Below are positions 44,377-52,811 of a DNA stretch of 64,000 bases, in pieces. The position numbers and the translations under genes were made by a program. The first letter of the stretch is position 1. The number at the start of each line of letters is the position of its first letter. The notes under the pieces are model-generated. The model did no database searches. It was not told the DNA's origin and saw only the letters and a list, made by a program, of their open reading frames with translations. Source of the stretch: Neorhizobium galegae (GTDB lineage Bacteria > Pseudomonadota > Alphaproteobacteria > Rhizobiales > Rhizobiaceae); the NCBI RefSeq assembly GCF_021391675.1, contig NZ_CP090095.1, positions 4,253,001 through 4,317,000 on the forward strand, read 5' to 3'.

Positions 44377-45323
44377 TTGACCCGAGCCTCCGGCTCGTTC
44401 TCATGAGAAGATTGGGCCTCCGGCGCGCCCCTTTGATCAGCATCAGCGTCACGCGTAAAACTGCCGTTCTGCGGATCGACCCTGCCGGACCATTCCCATT
44501 CGGCGGGCCCGGTCATGACGACATGATCGTCACCGCGCCACTCGATGACAAGCGGCTGGCGGACCGGGCTGGAGGCGACGTCGATCGTCACCGTGCGCCC
44601 GGTGCGCCCGGTGCGGGCGGCGGAGACGGCAGCGGCACAGGCGGCCGAACCGCAGGCAAGCGTCAGGCCCGCGCCGCGCTCCCAGGTACGGGTGCGCAGC
44701 GACGACTTCGACGTGACCTGCGCCAGCGTGATATTGGCCTTTTCCGGAAACATCGGATGGTTTTCCAGCAGCGGGCCGAACCGTTCGAGATCGAAGCTCA
44801 TCGGATCGCGGTCGACCCAGAAGATGGCATGCGGATTGCCCATCGACATCGCAGATGGCGAATGCAGGATCGGCGCGTCGATCGGGCCGATCTGCAGCTC
44901 GATCCGGCTGGTATCGAAAAATTCCTCGGCAAGCGGAATGCGGTCCCACTCGAACACCGGCTTGCCCATGTCGACCGAAATCGTACCGTCCTCATGCTCG
45001 ACGGCGTTGAGGATGCCGGCGACGGTCTGGAAGGTAAAGGTCTTGCGGCCGGTCTCGGCGCTCAGCGCCTGCACCACGCAACGCGTGCCGTTGCCGCAGG
45101 CCTGCGCCATCGTACCGTCGGAATTGAGGATGTCGATCCAGGCATCGGTGCCTAGAGCCTTCGGATCGTGGATCGCCATGATCTGGTCGAACTGCGTGGC
45201 CGCATCGGCGTTCAGCGCGATAGCAGCCTGCGGCGTCACCTTGTCAGTGCGTCCGCGCATGTCGACGACCAGGATCTTGTTGCCAAGCCCGTTCATCCGC
45301 GCGAATTCCACCAGTTCCGTCAT
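44373..45323 (-). CDS. dapF: Diaminopimelate epimerase
   Basis: The 316-residue protein has the two active-site cysteine blocks [16 protein letters not shown] and [14 protein letters not shown], and the start [18 protein letters not shown]. DapF converts LL- to meso-diaminopimelate for lysine and peptidoglycan synthesis. A charged tail of about 25 residues ([20 protein letters not shown]) extends past the fold. It is the first gene of the dapF-mtaB-ftsY-yciB-DUF2585 operon. Confidence 0.96.
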   Translation of the reverse strand: MTELVEFARMNGLGNKILVVDMRGRTDKVTPQAAIALNADAATQFDQIMAIHDPKALGTDAWIDILNSDGTMAQACGNGTRCVVQALSAETGRKTFTFQTVAGILNAVEHEDGTISVDMGKPVFEWDRIPLAEEFFDTSRIELQIGPIDAPILHSPSAMSMGNPHAIFWVDRDPMSFDLERFGPLLENHPMFPEKANITLAQVTSKSSLRTRTWERGAGLTLACGSAACAAAVSAARTGRTGRTVTIDVASSPVRQPLVIEWRGDDHVVMTGPAEWEWSGRVDPQNGSFTRDADADQRGAPEAQSSHENEPEARVN

Positions 45324-45473
45324 GACGCCAATCCATTCCGGGCCATTTGCCCGCGTATCGGGGTGTATATGGCGGAAAAGGCAGGGAATTACCAGTGGGG
45401 GGCTTCCTCTGTGCGACGGTGGTCGGCAGGCAGGGAGGGAGAACCAGCCATGCGCGCTGGAATACGCCGCCCC

Positions 45474-45503
45474 TGGATCCTCGGGTCAAGCCCGAGGATG
45501 ACG
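45474..45503. repeat. 30-bp inverted repeat, left arm
   Basis: The sequence TGGATCCTCGGGTCAAGCCC then GAGGATGACG is the exact reverse complement of 45640-45669. Each arm is itself palindromic (CCTCGGG-TCAAG-CCCGAGG). It is a dispersed repeat type I know from rhizobial intergenic regions. Confidence 0.75.
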
Positions 45504-45639
45504 AATGGAAAGGACGGAGGGTGCCAAAAAACAATAGTCGGCGCGGACAGACGTTCGTCGTTGAGTGAGGGATAGGCCCTAAATTGAACTAACCCCAGAC
45601 CTTACCCCGAGTTTGCCACCCGCTGAAAACACCCAACGC

Positions 45640-45669
45640 CGTCATCCTCGGGCTTGACCCGAGGATCCA
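45640..45669. repeat. 30-bp inverted repeat, right arm
   Basis: CGTCATCCTCGGGCTTGACC followed by CGAGGATCCA is the exact partner of 45474-45503. It ends 10 bp downstream of the haem oxygenase stop and could terminate that transcript. Confidence 0.75.
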
Positions 45670-45679
45670 CGCATCCCCA

Positions 45680-46270
45680 TCACACGAAAAACTCATCCAC
45701 CAGCGCATGCACCCGCCGGAACGCCGCCTTGGCGCCTTCGGCCATGTCCGCTTCCTCCGCCTCCGACATGTCGAACCCGTTGAAAGCGGCGACGAAGGTG
45801 CGCCAATGCAGGCCACGGCCGGCGGGGTGGCCGGCGAGGTGGCGGGCGCCGAATTCTTCGGACAGGCCGAGCCTGGCCGCCTGCTTCAGGAGGAAGGCGG
45901 CGCCGAGATTCGAGCCTTCGGCGACGTAGAGCCAGCCGAGTGCGGCCGGGATACCCAGATCAACCGTCCCGGCGGTGAGGACGGGCGGCTCGCTGCCGGT
46001 CACATCGGCGATATCCTGCCGCAGCGCTTCAAGCCGGACGCGGCTCGGAAGATCGGGGACGAGGCCGTTGAGCCGCGGATCGAGATAGAGCGGGTCGACA
46101 TCGGCATGAAAATGATGCTGCACGGCGAGGAACAGCGCGTAACGCTCGCGGCTGGCGAAGGGATCGGCCGCCATGATGCGCTTGTCGAGGCGCTCATGGG
46201 TGGCATCGGTCAGGGCTTTGAGGCGCTGGATCCGGGTTTGGATGGAGGATGTTTGAAGTTCGATCTGCAT
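45680..46270 (-). CDS. Biliverdin-producing haem oxygenase (BphO/HemO type)
   Basis: The 196-residue helical protein has an N-terminal candidate proximal His (LKALTDATHERLDKRIM, about residue 25) and the distal-helix signature ALGWLYVAEGSNLGAAFLLK with the flexible Gly-Ser-Asn stretch. Haem oxygenases open haem to biliverdin, CO and iron. It is the last gene of a leftward cluster fecI-fecR-TonB receptor-haem oxygenase, 28 bp after the receptor gene, so iron release from imported haem is the likely role. No bacteriophytochrome gene is nearby. Confidence 0.88.
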   Translation of the reverse strand: MQIELQTSSIQTRIQRLKALTDATHERLDKRIMAADPFASRERYALFLAVQHHFHADVDPLYLDPRLNGLVPDLPSRVRLEALRQDIADVTGSEPPVLTAGTVDLGIPAALGWLYVAEGSNLGAAFLLKQAARLGLSEEFGARHLAGHPAGRGLHWRTFVAAFNGFDMSEAEEADMAEGAKAAFRRVHALVDEFFV

Positions 46271-46298
46271 GCGTGCAATGTCCAGATACTTATATGCT

Positions 46299-48848
46299 TT
46301 AGAATTTAGCCGTCAGGAACGCTCGGATTGTTCGGCCGGGAGCGGGCGTGAACCCGTCGAGCGCATCCACGTAAAATCGATCCGTCAAGTTCTCCGCCTG
46401 GAGATCGAACGTCAAGTGGTCGGTGATCTTGTAGGTGGCGAACGCATCGACGGTCGTATAGGGAATCCACATGCCCGTATACATCCGGGCTTCCTGCGTG
46501 ACCGGCGACAGGCGCGCGCCGCCATGCGTGAAGCGGGTGCCAAAACTCAGCCTGTCGTCGAACAGGCGCATGCCGAGCGTCAGGCTCGCCATGATTTCGG
46601 GCGGCATATGGTTGGCGGCATAGTCCATCGACACGGTCGTGTCCGAGCAGGTGGAAAGGGTGCGGCAGAACTCATAGCTCAGATACTTTGTCACCGATCC
46701 TTCGCTGAAGAACGGGCCGGCCTCGTAGGAGCCGGAGATTTCGATACCTGAGAACCGGGTGCTCCTGAGATTATCGAAGGTGAAGACCGGCTGCCCCGGC
46801 CCCGCATTGGAGGGCACGCGGGAAATATAGTCGGTGTAGTTGTTGTTGAAATAGGACAGCTTGAGACGCAGCGCGTCGTCCGCGAGCAACAGGCCATCCT
46901 TGCTGTAATTGATGCCGATTTCCCAGTTCTTCGAGACCTCGGGCTTCAGATAGGGGTTCTGGATGACGTTACCGTCATTGCCCATGGTTTCGCGCATGGT
47001 CGGGGGGCGCATGCCTTCGGCATAAAGCGCATAGAACTGCAGTCCTTCGATTGGTTCTACGATGGCACTGACGGACGGGTTGAACCGGCCGCCTTCCTTG
47101 TGGCGGATGCCGGTCCTGGATTCGATACCCTTGTCGTTCATCCAGTAACCGTCATAGCGCAGCCCGGCATTGAGGGTCAGCCAGTCTGTCGCCTCCCACT
47201 GGCCGTCGGTAAACACGCTGGCGATCGACCGGTTGCCCATACTGGGATCCATCTTGACCCCTGGGCTGTTTGACTGACTGCGGCTGTAGTAGCGCCGGGA
47301 ATCGATATCCTCGAGCAGGTAGGACACACCGTAATTGGCCTTGAAGGGCCCGTATTCCGTGTCGAGCAGGCTCGTGTTCGAAATGTCGCCGCCCCAGGTA
47401 TGGGTCATGGCGTAGCGGGGATCGTCACCCGGTTTGATGTTGAATTGCGGAAGATAAATACCGAAACCCGTCGACATGGAGTTCTGGTCGACGATGCTCA
47501 GCCAGGCATTAACCTTGAGATCGATCAGGTCGCTGGGATTGTACCGATAACGGCTGGTGAACGTGTCGGTCGTGACATCGGATAGCGGCGCCTGCCGGAA
47601 TGTGTTGTCGCCCGAGGTCAGAAGTGAGGTCATGATCTGGCCGAACTGGCTTTCATAGCGGATATAGCCCAGTTCCAGGCTCTGGTCGTCATCGAAGCGA
47701 AGCGTACCCTTGGCGAGAAACGAGGTGGATTCGTTGGACGAATTGAAGACCTCTTCACCCTGCTTGGTGAGCGAGAGGAATTGATTGCGGCCCTGGAACT
47801 CGTAGTAATTCTTGCCGTGCTTGCCGGCGAAATAGTTGCCACGATAGCGGCGGGCACCGGCGATGACGAAATCGAAATTGTCCTGCACCGTACCGAGCGC
47901 AAAGCTGCCCGAGCCATTGGTGAAATCGAGGAATTCGGCCGAATCGGTCTGCTGGTCGTAGGAATTGACCGTAAAATCCCTTGTCGTGTTGTCCTGGGCA
48001 CCGATCTTGATGCGGCCGCCATATTGCCTGCCGTCCTCGACGATATCCTTGGCTTTCAGCGTGGTGATCTCGACCACGCCGCCATTGACGCCGGCGCCCA
48101 CCGCGCCGCCCGTCGGTCCCTTGGAAATGCCGACGCCGCCGATCAGGTCCGGATCGATATAGGTGCGGTCATCGACGCCGCCGTAACCGCGCCAGGTGGT
48201 CGTCGTCTGCTGCGTACCGTCGATCGCGACCCGAACGCGGTTCTGGCCCTGCAAGCCCCGGATGTTGACATTGACTGAGCCGCTGCTGTGATTGCTGGCC
48301 GAAATGACGCCCGGCACGTTCTTGAATACATCGCCGGCGCTGGAACCGCGGAACCGCTCGATCTGCTCGGCGGTGATATAGCTCGTCGAGCCCGCCGTCT
48401 CGTAAGGCGCATCCACGCCGTCGCTATCCCCGTCGCGAAGCACGATCGGCGCGAGCGTCGTATCATCCGACCCATCCGGCGGGCTGGCCGCCGAACCCGC
48501 AGCTGCAGCCTCGAGCGTCACCGTATTGCCACCGCTTGACCGGAAGGAAACGCCGGTGCCGGAGAGCAGCCGCGACAGGGCGGCAGACGGCGTCAGCGAA
48601 CCGGTCACGCCGCCCGTGGTCTTTCCGGCGGTGATTTCGCTGCGATAGACGAGACGCAGGTCGGTCTGGCGGCCGAGCGCGAGAAGTGCGTTCTCAAGCG
48701 GCCCGGCGGGAATGGAAACGGCGACCTGCTGCGACTGGACGCCTTGCGCCGGCTGCTGTGCGATGGCCGGAGCCATGCCGCCCAGCCATGATGCGCAACC
48801 AAGCGCGATCCGGACATGCCGCGAAAAAAGCGGTCCCCTCAAACTCAT
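46299..48848 (-). CDS. TonB-dependent receptor with N-terminal signalling (STN) domain, probable haem receptor
   Basis: The 849-residue protein has a signal peptide, an STN domain at about residues 45-105 (PAGPLENALLALGRQTDLRL), a plug with NVPGVISASNHSSGSVNVNI-RGLQGQNRVRVAIDG, and a C-terminal beta-barrel ending in FLTAKF. The STN domain belongs to receptors that signal through FecR-type anti-sigma factors, and fecI/fecR lie just upstream. The plug and barrel resemble haem/haemoglobin receptors, and the downstream haem oxygenase supports haem. The ligand is inferred. Confidence 0.88.
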   Translation of the reverse strand: MSLRGPLFSRHVRIALGCASWLGGMAPAIAQQPAQGVQSQQVAVSIPAGPLENALLALGRQTDLRLVYRSEITAGKTTGGVTGSLTPSAALSRLLSGTGVSFRSSGGNTVTLEAAAAGSAASPPDGSDDTTLAPIVLRDGDSDGVDAPYETAGSTSYITAEQIERFRGSSAGDVFKNVPGVISASNHSSGSVNVNIRGLQGQNRVRVAIDGTQQTTTTWRGYGGVDDRTYIDPDLIGGVGISKGPTGGAVGAGVNGGVVEITTLKAKDIVEDGRQYGGRIKIGAQDNTTRDFTVNSYDQQTDSAEFLDFTNGSGSFALGTVQDNFDFVIAGARRYRGNYFAGKHGKNYYEFQGRNQFLSLTKQGEEVFNSSNESTSFLAKGTLRFDDDQSLELGYIRYESQFGQIMTSLLTSGDNTFRQAPLSDVTTDTFTSRYRYNPSDLIDLKVNAWLSIVDQNSMSTGFGIYLPQFNIKPGDDPRYAMTHTWGGDISNTSLLDTEYGPFKANYGVSYLLEDIDSRRYYSRSQSNSPGVKMDPSMGNRSIASVFTDGQWEATDWLTLNAGLRYDGYWMNDKGIESRTGIRHKEGGRFNPSVSAIVEPIEGLQFYALYAEGMRPPTMRETMGNDGNVIQNPYLKPEVSKNWEIGINYSKDGLLLADDALRLKLSYFNNNYTDYISRVPSNAGPGQPVFTFDNLRSTRFSGIEISGSYEAGPFFSEGSVTKYLSYEFCRTLSTCSDTTVSMDYAANHMPPEIMASLTLGMRLFDDRLSFGTRFTHGGARLSPVTQEARMYTGMWIPYTTVDAFATYKITDHLTFDLQAENLTDRFYVDALDGFTPAPGRTIRAFLTAKF

Positions 48849-48989
48849 TTAGACCCCCTGCACTCAAACTTCGTGACCGCTCTCATCGCGGCCCCTGGTG
48901 GTTATGAGTGAAAGGAGGCTTCAACTCCTGACGTCGGCTTTTAAAAAAAAAGATGATTTTAATACTCAATTTTTCGGATGAGCATGTCT
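48849..48989 (-). promoter_or_regulatory. Receptor promoter region
   Basis: The 141-bp gap between fecR and the receptor gene is AT-rich in its distal half, with GAGTATTAAAATCAT and a long T run on the coding strand, then a small hairpin AGGAG / CTCCT and an AGGGGG ribosome binding site. It is a good place for a FecI-type or iron-responsive promoter, but I cannot name a specific operator. Confidence 0.4.
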
Positions 48990-49919
48990 TCAGCGCGAAC
49001 GGACCAGCGTGATCCAGTCGGAAACCCGGATGACACGGATCGGCAGGCTCTCCTGCAGAGCCGCGAAAGCCTGGTCGACATCGTTCACGGCAAAGACGCC
49101 GCTGACCCGCAACTGCGAGGCCTGGTCGTCGAGCACCATGATGCGGCCCCGCTGGTAACGGCCGATCTGGTCGAGCACCTCACCGAGCGGCCGGCCGGAG
49201 AAGACCAGCTTGCCGCTGCGCCAACTCGTCAGATCGGCGACATCGCCGGAGCCGGTTGCCAGGCGGCCATCGGCGCCGAGATGCGCGGTGCCGCCGGTTT
49301 CGAGCACAGCGCGCTGGGAGCCGGCGGTCACCGCCACCTGCCCCTCGTCGACCATCACCTCGTCGCGCTCGCCGACCCGCACCGCATAATGGGTGCCGAG
49401 CGCGATCGCCTGGGTTTCGTCGCCGCTGACGACGAAAGGCCGTGCCGGGTTCGGGGTGACATCGAAAAAGGCTTCGCCGCGCAGGACCACGATCCGGCGC
49501 TCGGTCTGGCCATATCGCACCTTGATCGCGCTATCGGTGTTGAGCGTCACCACCGACCCGTCATCGAGGTCGATGCGCTGGATGACGCCGACCGGCGTGT
49601 AGAAATCCGAACGATACCGGGCGATGAGGCCGGTCTCGTTGGCGATGATGCCAAGACAGCCCATCAGAAGCAGGGCGGCAACGCCACCCCCGATCACCCG
49701 GCGCCTTCGCGGCGCGACCGTTTTCGGCACAGCGGCGAGATCGCCCCAGAGAGAGCTCATCTCTTCAAAGGCAGCCGCGTGAGCCGGATCCCGCATTTTC
49801 CAGAATTCGAAGCGGCGGCGATCGGCATCGGTCGCATCGCGGGAGCCGAGCCGCGCGACCCAGCCTGCCGCCTCCTCCGCAATGGCATCCTCACGCGCCT
49901 TGTCTGAAACATTAGTCAT
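48990..49919 (-). CDS. fecR: FecR family anti-sigma / signal-transfer protein
   Basis: The 309-residue protein has the N-terminal DUF4880 domain (EEAAGWVARLGSRDATDADR and RRRFEFWKMRDPAHAAAFE), one membrane helix (VIGGGVAALLLMGCLGIIA, about residues 75-93) and the periplasmic FecR domain with RIDLDDGSVVTLNTDSAI and VVLRGEAFFDV. It should pass the receptor's ligand signal across the inner membrane to the sigma factor. The ATG at 49919 overlaps the fecI stop (ATGA) and has GGGGAG upstream. Confidence 0.92.
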   Translation of the reverse strand: MTNVSDKAREDAIAEEAAGWVARLGSRDATDADRRRFEFWKMRDPAHAAAFEEMSSLWGDLAAVPKTVAPRRRRVIGGGVAALLLMGCLGIIANETGLIARYRSDFYTPVGVIQRIDLDDGSVVTLNTDSAIKVRYGQTERRIVVLRGEAFFDVTPNPARPFVVSGDETQAIALGTHYAVRVGERDEVMVDEGQVAVTAGSQRAVLETGGTAHLGADGRLATGSGDVADLTSWRSGKLVFSGRPLGEVLDQIGRYQRGRIMVLDDQASQLRVSGVFAVNDVDQAFAALQESLPIRVIRVSDWITLVRSR

Positions 49920-50521
49920 ATGCAATCTCCCCCGGCGGGAGGCAATGCCGCAAGTCGGGCCTGACGGCAAGCCATGAGTGCACGGATGATGTGTTTTTCA
50001 ACCATGTTTCGGGAGATCCCGAGCCTCTCCGCGATCTCTCCGTTGGAAAGCCCTTCGAGCCGGCTGAGCACGAACACGACCCGGCATTTGGGCGGCAGGG
50101 AGGAAATCGTCTCGATCAGAAGTCCGAGCTGCTGGCGGGCGGCGACCACGCGTTCCGGGCTTGGCGCCTCGTCGGCAACCTGCGTCTGGTCCATCTCTTC
50201 TGCGAAGAGCGCGCTGTCGCGCATCAACCGGGCGGTGATGCCATGAGCGACGGACCGGGCGACCTGGAAAAGATAGGCATGCGGATTGCGCAGATCCTCC
50301 TTCGGCGATGCCGTCAGCAGCCGCAGAAAAGTCTCCTGTGTCGCGTCCGCCGCATCCTCCCTGTTGCGCAGGCGCCGAAGAAAGAACCGCTGCAGCTTCC
50401 CCTCCTCGGTCTGCTGCAACTGCTCGATAAGGCTGATGTCCAAGTCCGTAACCTCAAGGCCGAAACCTGCCCGACCAACGGCACCGCGTTTAGCGTCCCC
50501 TAAAAAGCGGCGCAACATCAA
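49916..50521 (-). CDS. fecI: FecI-like ECF sigma factor
   Basis: The protein is up to 201 residues with region 2 (LIEQLQQTEEGKLQRFFLRR, EDAADATQETFLRLL and AYLFQVARSVA) and region 4 (ISSLPPKCRVVFVLSRLEGL and NGEIAERLGISRNMVEKHII). This is the FecI iron-starvation group. The first 26 residues are unlike FecI, and a TTG at 50443 would give a more usual 175-residue protein, so the start is uncertain. It heads the operon with fecR. Confidence 0.9.
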   Translation of the reverse strand: MMLRRFLGDAKRGAVGRAGFGLEVTDLDISLIEQLQQTEEGKLQRFFLRRLRNREDAADATQETFLRLLTASPKEDLRNPHAYLFQVARSVAHGITARLMRDSALFAEEMDQTQVADEAPSPERVVAARQQLGLLIETISSLPPKCRVVFVLSRLEGLSNGEIAERLGISRNMVEKHIIRALMACRQARLAALPPAGGDCI

Positions 50522-50683
50522 TGATTTGGAATGGATCCAAAGAACATCTTATAATATGATAACGGTACTCATGTTTTTATGTGAAATCAGCATGTTGGGC
50601 AGCCGGGCATTGGCGGCGGCAGAGACTGAAATTTTTGCCGCTTCGGGGCCATCTGTCGCGTTTTCGCAACAGGTCCGGCGTGC

Positions 50684-51769
50684 TCAGACGGAAATTGTCG
50701 GCACTTCGAAGACTTCGCCGGGGCGCATGGGCCGGAAGCGGTCGCGCGAAATGCGGCGTCTATCGAGAGCGGCATGAAGCGCCGCCAGCGGCTCTTCGAT
50801 CCCCTCGTCGGTGAGGTCGAACGTACCCCAATGATGGCCGGCGACGAAAGCCGCGTCGCAGAGAAGCATGCCTTCGACCGCCTCGTCCGGGTTCTGGTGC
50901 TGCGCCTGCATGAACCAGCGCGGCTCGTAGGCGCCGAACGGCAGGTTGGCGAGCCGGAACGGCCCGTGTTTCTCACGGGCCGCGCGGTAATTGATGCCGC
51001 CATGAAAGCCGGTATCGCCGATATGGTAGATCTTGGCCGCGGGGGTTTCGAAGACGAAGGCGGCCCACAGCGCCATACGCCGGTCGCCCACCCCGCGCGC
51101 CGACCAGTGATGGCAGGGCTCGCAATGCAGGACGATGCCGGGCGCGATCTGCTCTTGGCCGCCCCAGTCCATCACCGTGATCCTCGCATCCCTGACGCGG
51201 GAGCGGATGAGCGCGTCATTGCCGAGCGGCGTGACGAAATGCGGCTTGTCGCGGCCCTGCAGCACCCGGAGGGTCTCGAGGTCCATATGGTCGTAATGGT
51301 TATGGGTGACGAGCACGACATCGATCGGCGGCAGGTCGCCGATACGGATGCCGGGCGGATTGACCCGCTTCGGACCCGCGAAACGCACCGGGCTGGCGCG
51401 ATCGTCCCAGACCGGATCGGTCAGGATGTTGAGGCCGGCGACCTGGATCAGCATCGCCGCATGGCCGACCATGGTGACGGTCAGCCGGTCGCCCGAGACG
51501 CGGGTTTCCGGGACGGCCTGCGGAAACGGGCTCGGAAAACTGTCCGGCCAGGCGATATTGTTGCCCCCGAGCTTCCAGCGCAGCAGGTCAAGCCCGCCGC
51601 GCGGCTCCTCGCCACCCGGGTTGAAGAAATACGTTCCGTCGAAATGATCGGAGACCGGACCGGAGTAATATTTGTTGGCAGCCATGGCTCCCCTTGCCGC
51701 GAACCCGCCCACGAGGGCAGCGATCCCACCGATACCGGACCATTTCAGGAATTTTCGTCGGTTCATCAA
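50684..51769 (-). CDS. Tat-exported metallo-beta-lactamase-fold hydrolase
   Basis: The 361-residue protein has a twin-arginine signal (NRRKFLKWSGIGGIAALVGG) and the metal site VTHNHYDHMDLETL (HxHxDH), followed by further conserved His residues in LHCEPCHHWSARGV and YHIGDTGFHGG. The layout resembles NAPE-hydrolysing phospholipase D and UlaG-like lactonases. It would act in the periplasm on a lipid or lactone substrate, which is not known. It lies beside the haem cluster but has its own promoter region. Confidence 0.88.
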   Translation of the reverse strand: MMNRRKFLKWSGIGGIAALVGGFAARGAMAANKYYSGPVSDHFDGTYFFNPGGEEPRGGLDLLRWKLGGNNIAWPDSFPSPFPQAVPETRVSGDRLTVTMVGHAAMLIQVAGLNILTDPVWDDRASPVRFAGPKRVNPPGIRIGDLPPIDVVLVTHNHYDHMDLETLRVLQGRDKPHFVTPLGNDALIRSRVRDARITVMDWGGQEQIAPGIVLHCEPCHHWSARGVGDRRMALWAAFVFETPAAKIYHIGDTGFHGGINYRAAREKHGPFRLANLPFGAYEPRWFMQAQHQNPDEAVEGMLLCDAAFVAGHHWGTFDLTDEGIEEPLAALHAALDRRRISRDRFRPMRPGEVFEVPTISV

Positions 51770-51829
51770 AGCTGTCTATCAGCGTCCTCTTGCACGTGGG
51801 AAGAGAGCTTGCGCAAGGAACGGACACAT

Positions 51830-52267
51830 TTACGCGACCTCTATGTCCGTCCTGGAAAAATCGTTGCCCACGAAAAGGAGCGGTGACTGTAGCGTTCGTG
51901 CAGCTGCATAGGAAAAACAGTCGCCGAAATTGAGCCTGGCCGGATGACCGACGAACCGGCCATAGGTGCGTGCCACTTCGAGGGCAACGCCGTGCAACCC
52001 GGGCGGAAAGGCAACTTCAACGGCGCCGATGCTCCGCATGAACTCTTCCACATCTCCCTGAGCTTGCGCGATCAGTTCAGGTGGAGTGGGACGCTGGTCT
52101 CCGTGAATGCTGATTGCCGTCTTTCGGGAAATCCCGATCACCGCCTCGAACATCGTTACCGATGAATAGTGGATCGGCTCTTTGGAGCCGGCGATCTTGG
52201 CAAGCAAGGCCTCAGCCTCTTCCTCGCGGGTCAGAACGGCGACCACGGCCGATGCGTCGAGAAACAT
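51830..52267 (-). CDS. vapC: VapC-type PIN domain toxin
   Basis: The 145-residue protein has the PIN acidic residues in MFLDASAVVAVL (Asp4), FEAVIGIS (Glu) and NFGDCFSYAAA (Asp), plus FVGNDFSRTDIE at the end. PIN ribonucleases of VapBC pairs cleave tRNA or rRNA. The ATG at 52267 overlaps the vapB stop by one base (TGATG); a slightly longer start at 52279 is less likely. Confidence 0.9.
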   Translation of the reverse strand: MFLDASAVVAVLTREEEAEALLAKIAGSKEPIHYSSVTMFEAVIGISRKTAISIHGDQRPTPPELIAQAQGDVEEFMRSIGAVEVAFPPGLHGVALEVARTYGRFVGHPARLNFGDCFSYAAARTLQSPLLFVGNDFSRTDIEVA

Positions 52268-52518
52268 CAGCTTTCCCACATCTCGTCCATGTAAGCCTTT
52301 TCATCAAAATCGGCGGCATGCGGCCCCATGCGAGCGGCGACGCGGTCTTGCAGCCGTTTCACGCGCTCCTCCAAAGACAGCTCCTCGCCGGCCCGCTTCA
52401 GCTCGTTCTCCAGCGCCACGCGCACGGCCTCTGTCTTGGTCTTCGTACCAAGCCGCCGCATGACCTCGTTTGCCAGTTCATCGACCTTGTCGTCACGGAT
52501 ATAAAGGGACACGGACAA
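52267..52518 (-). CDS. vapB: VapB-like antitoxin
   Basis: The 83-residue protein starts SVSLYIRDDKVDELANEVMR and has RLGTKTKTEAVRVALENELK, the ribbon-helix-helix type of VapB antitoxin, then an acidic helical tail ending DEKAYMDEMWES that should bind the toxin. The likely start is TTG at 52518, with GGGAG upstream; a GTG at 52512 is possible. It is the first gene of the pair. Confidence 0.87.
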   Translation of the reverse strand: MSVSLYIRDDKVDELANEVMRRLGTKTKTEAVRVALENELKRAGEELSLEERVKRLQDRVAARMGPHAADFDEKAYMDEMWES

Positions 52519-52520
52519 TC

Positions 52521-52535
52521 CACTCCCATGGAGTG
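52521..52535. promoter_or_regulatory. Candidate VapB operator
   Basis: CACTCC-CAT-GGAGTG is an inverted repeat immediately before the vapB start, overlapping its ribosome binding site. An autorepression operator is expected at this position. Confidence 0.4.
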
Positions 52536-52604
52536 CTGCAGGAATATTCAGTATAGTCGAAATGAATATCCTCGCAAGCGCGCGGCGCAGTGGACGTACC
52601 AGCC

Positions 52605-52633
52605 TTGACTTTCCAACCCGCTTGCTGTTTAAG
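52605..52633 (+). promoter_or_regulatory. Sigma-70 promoter upstream of ffh
   Basis: TTGACT (52605-52610) and TTTAAG (52628-52633) are separated by 17 bases. A CC precedes the -35, close to the rhizobial consensus CTTGAC-N17-CTATAT. Transcription would start near 52640, leaving a 170-base leader before ffh. Confidence 0.55.
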
Positions 52634-52639
52634 CCCGCC

Positions 52640-52740
52640 CATCTGCTGACAAGTTACGACTTGGAGCCGCCGACCGGGGCCGACATAATGAGCCCGGAGG
52701 TCAACACCCGACAGCGCGTTGCGCCCTCGGGTGCTTTTTG
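52640..52740 (+). ncRNA. Terminated ffh leader or small RNA candidate
   Basis: A stable hairpin CACCCGA / TCGGGTG (52705-52711 and 52727-52733, with GCGC / GCGC inside) is followed by CTTTTT. Together with the promoter at 52605-52633 it would produce a ~100-base RNA that ends 70 bases before ffh. It could be an independent small RNA or an attenuator. It lacks the GGAAG-loop sequence of SRP RNA. Confidence 0.45.
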
Positions 52741-52811
52741 GCTTTGTCTCTTGTTTTCCGCAGACAAGAACCCGACGTTTCGGTGATCCCGAAACGAAGA
52801 AGGAAGAAACG

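Larger units (their letters stand above)
45324..45679. other. Intergenic region with a 30-bp exact inverted repeat
   Basis: These 356 bp lie between the haem oxygenase gene's stop and the dapF start, both read leftwards. The region holds the exact 30-bp inverted repeat described separately and should contain the dapF operon promoter. No protein gene is convincing. Confidence 0.55.

Noticed and set aside
52640-52740. SRP RNA (ffs) upstream of ffh
   Set aside because: The conserved SRP RNA core loop sequence with GGAAG/GCAGCC is not present, so the candidate is only called a terminated leader or small RNA.
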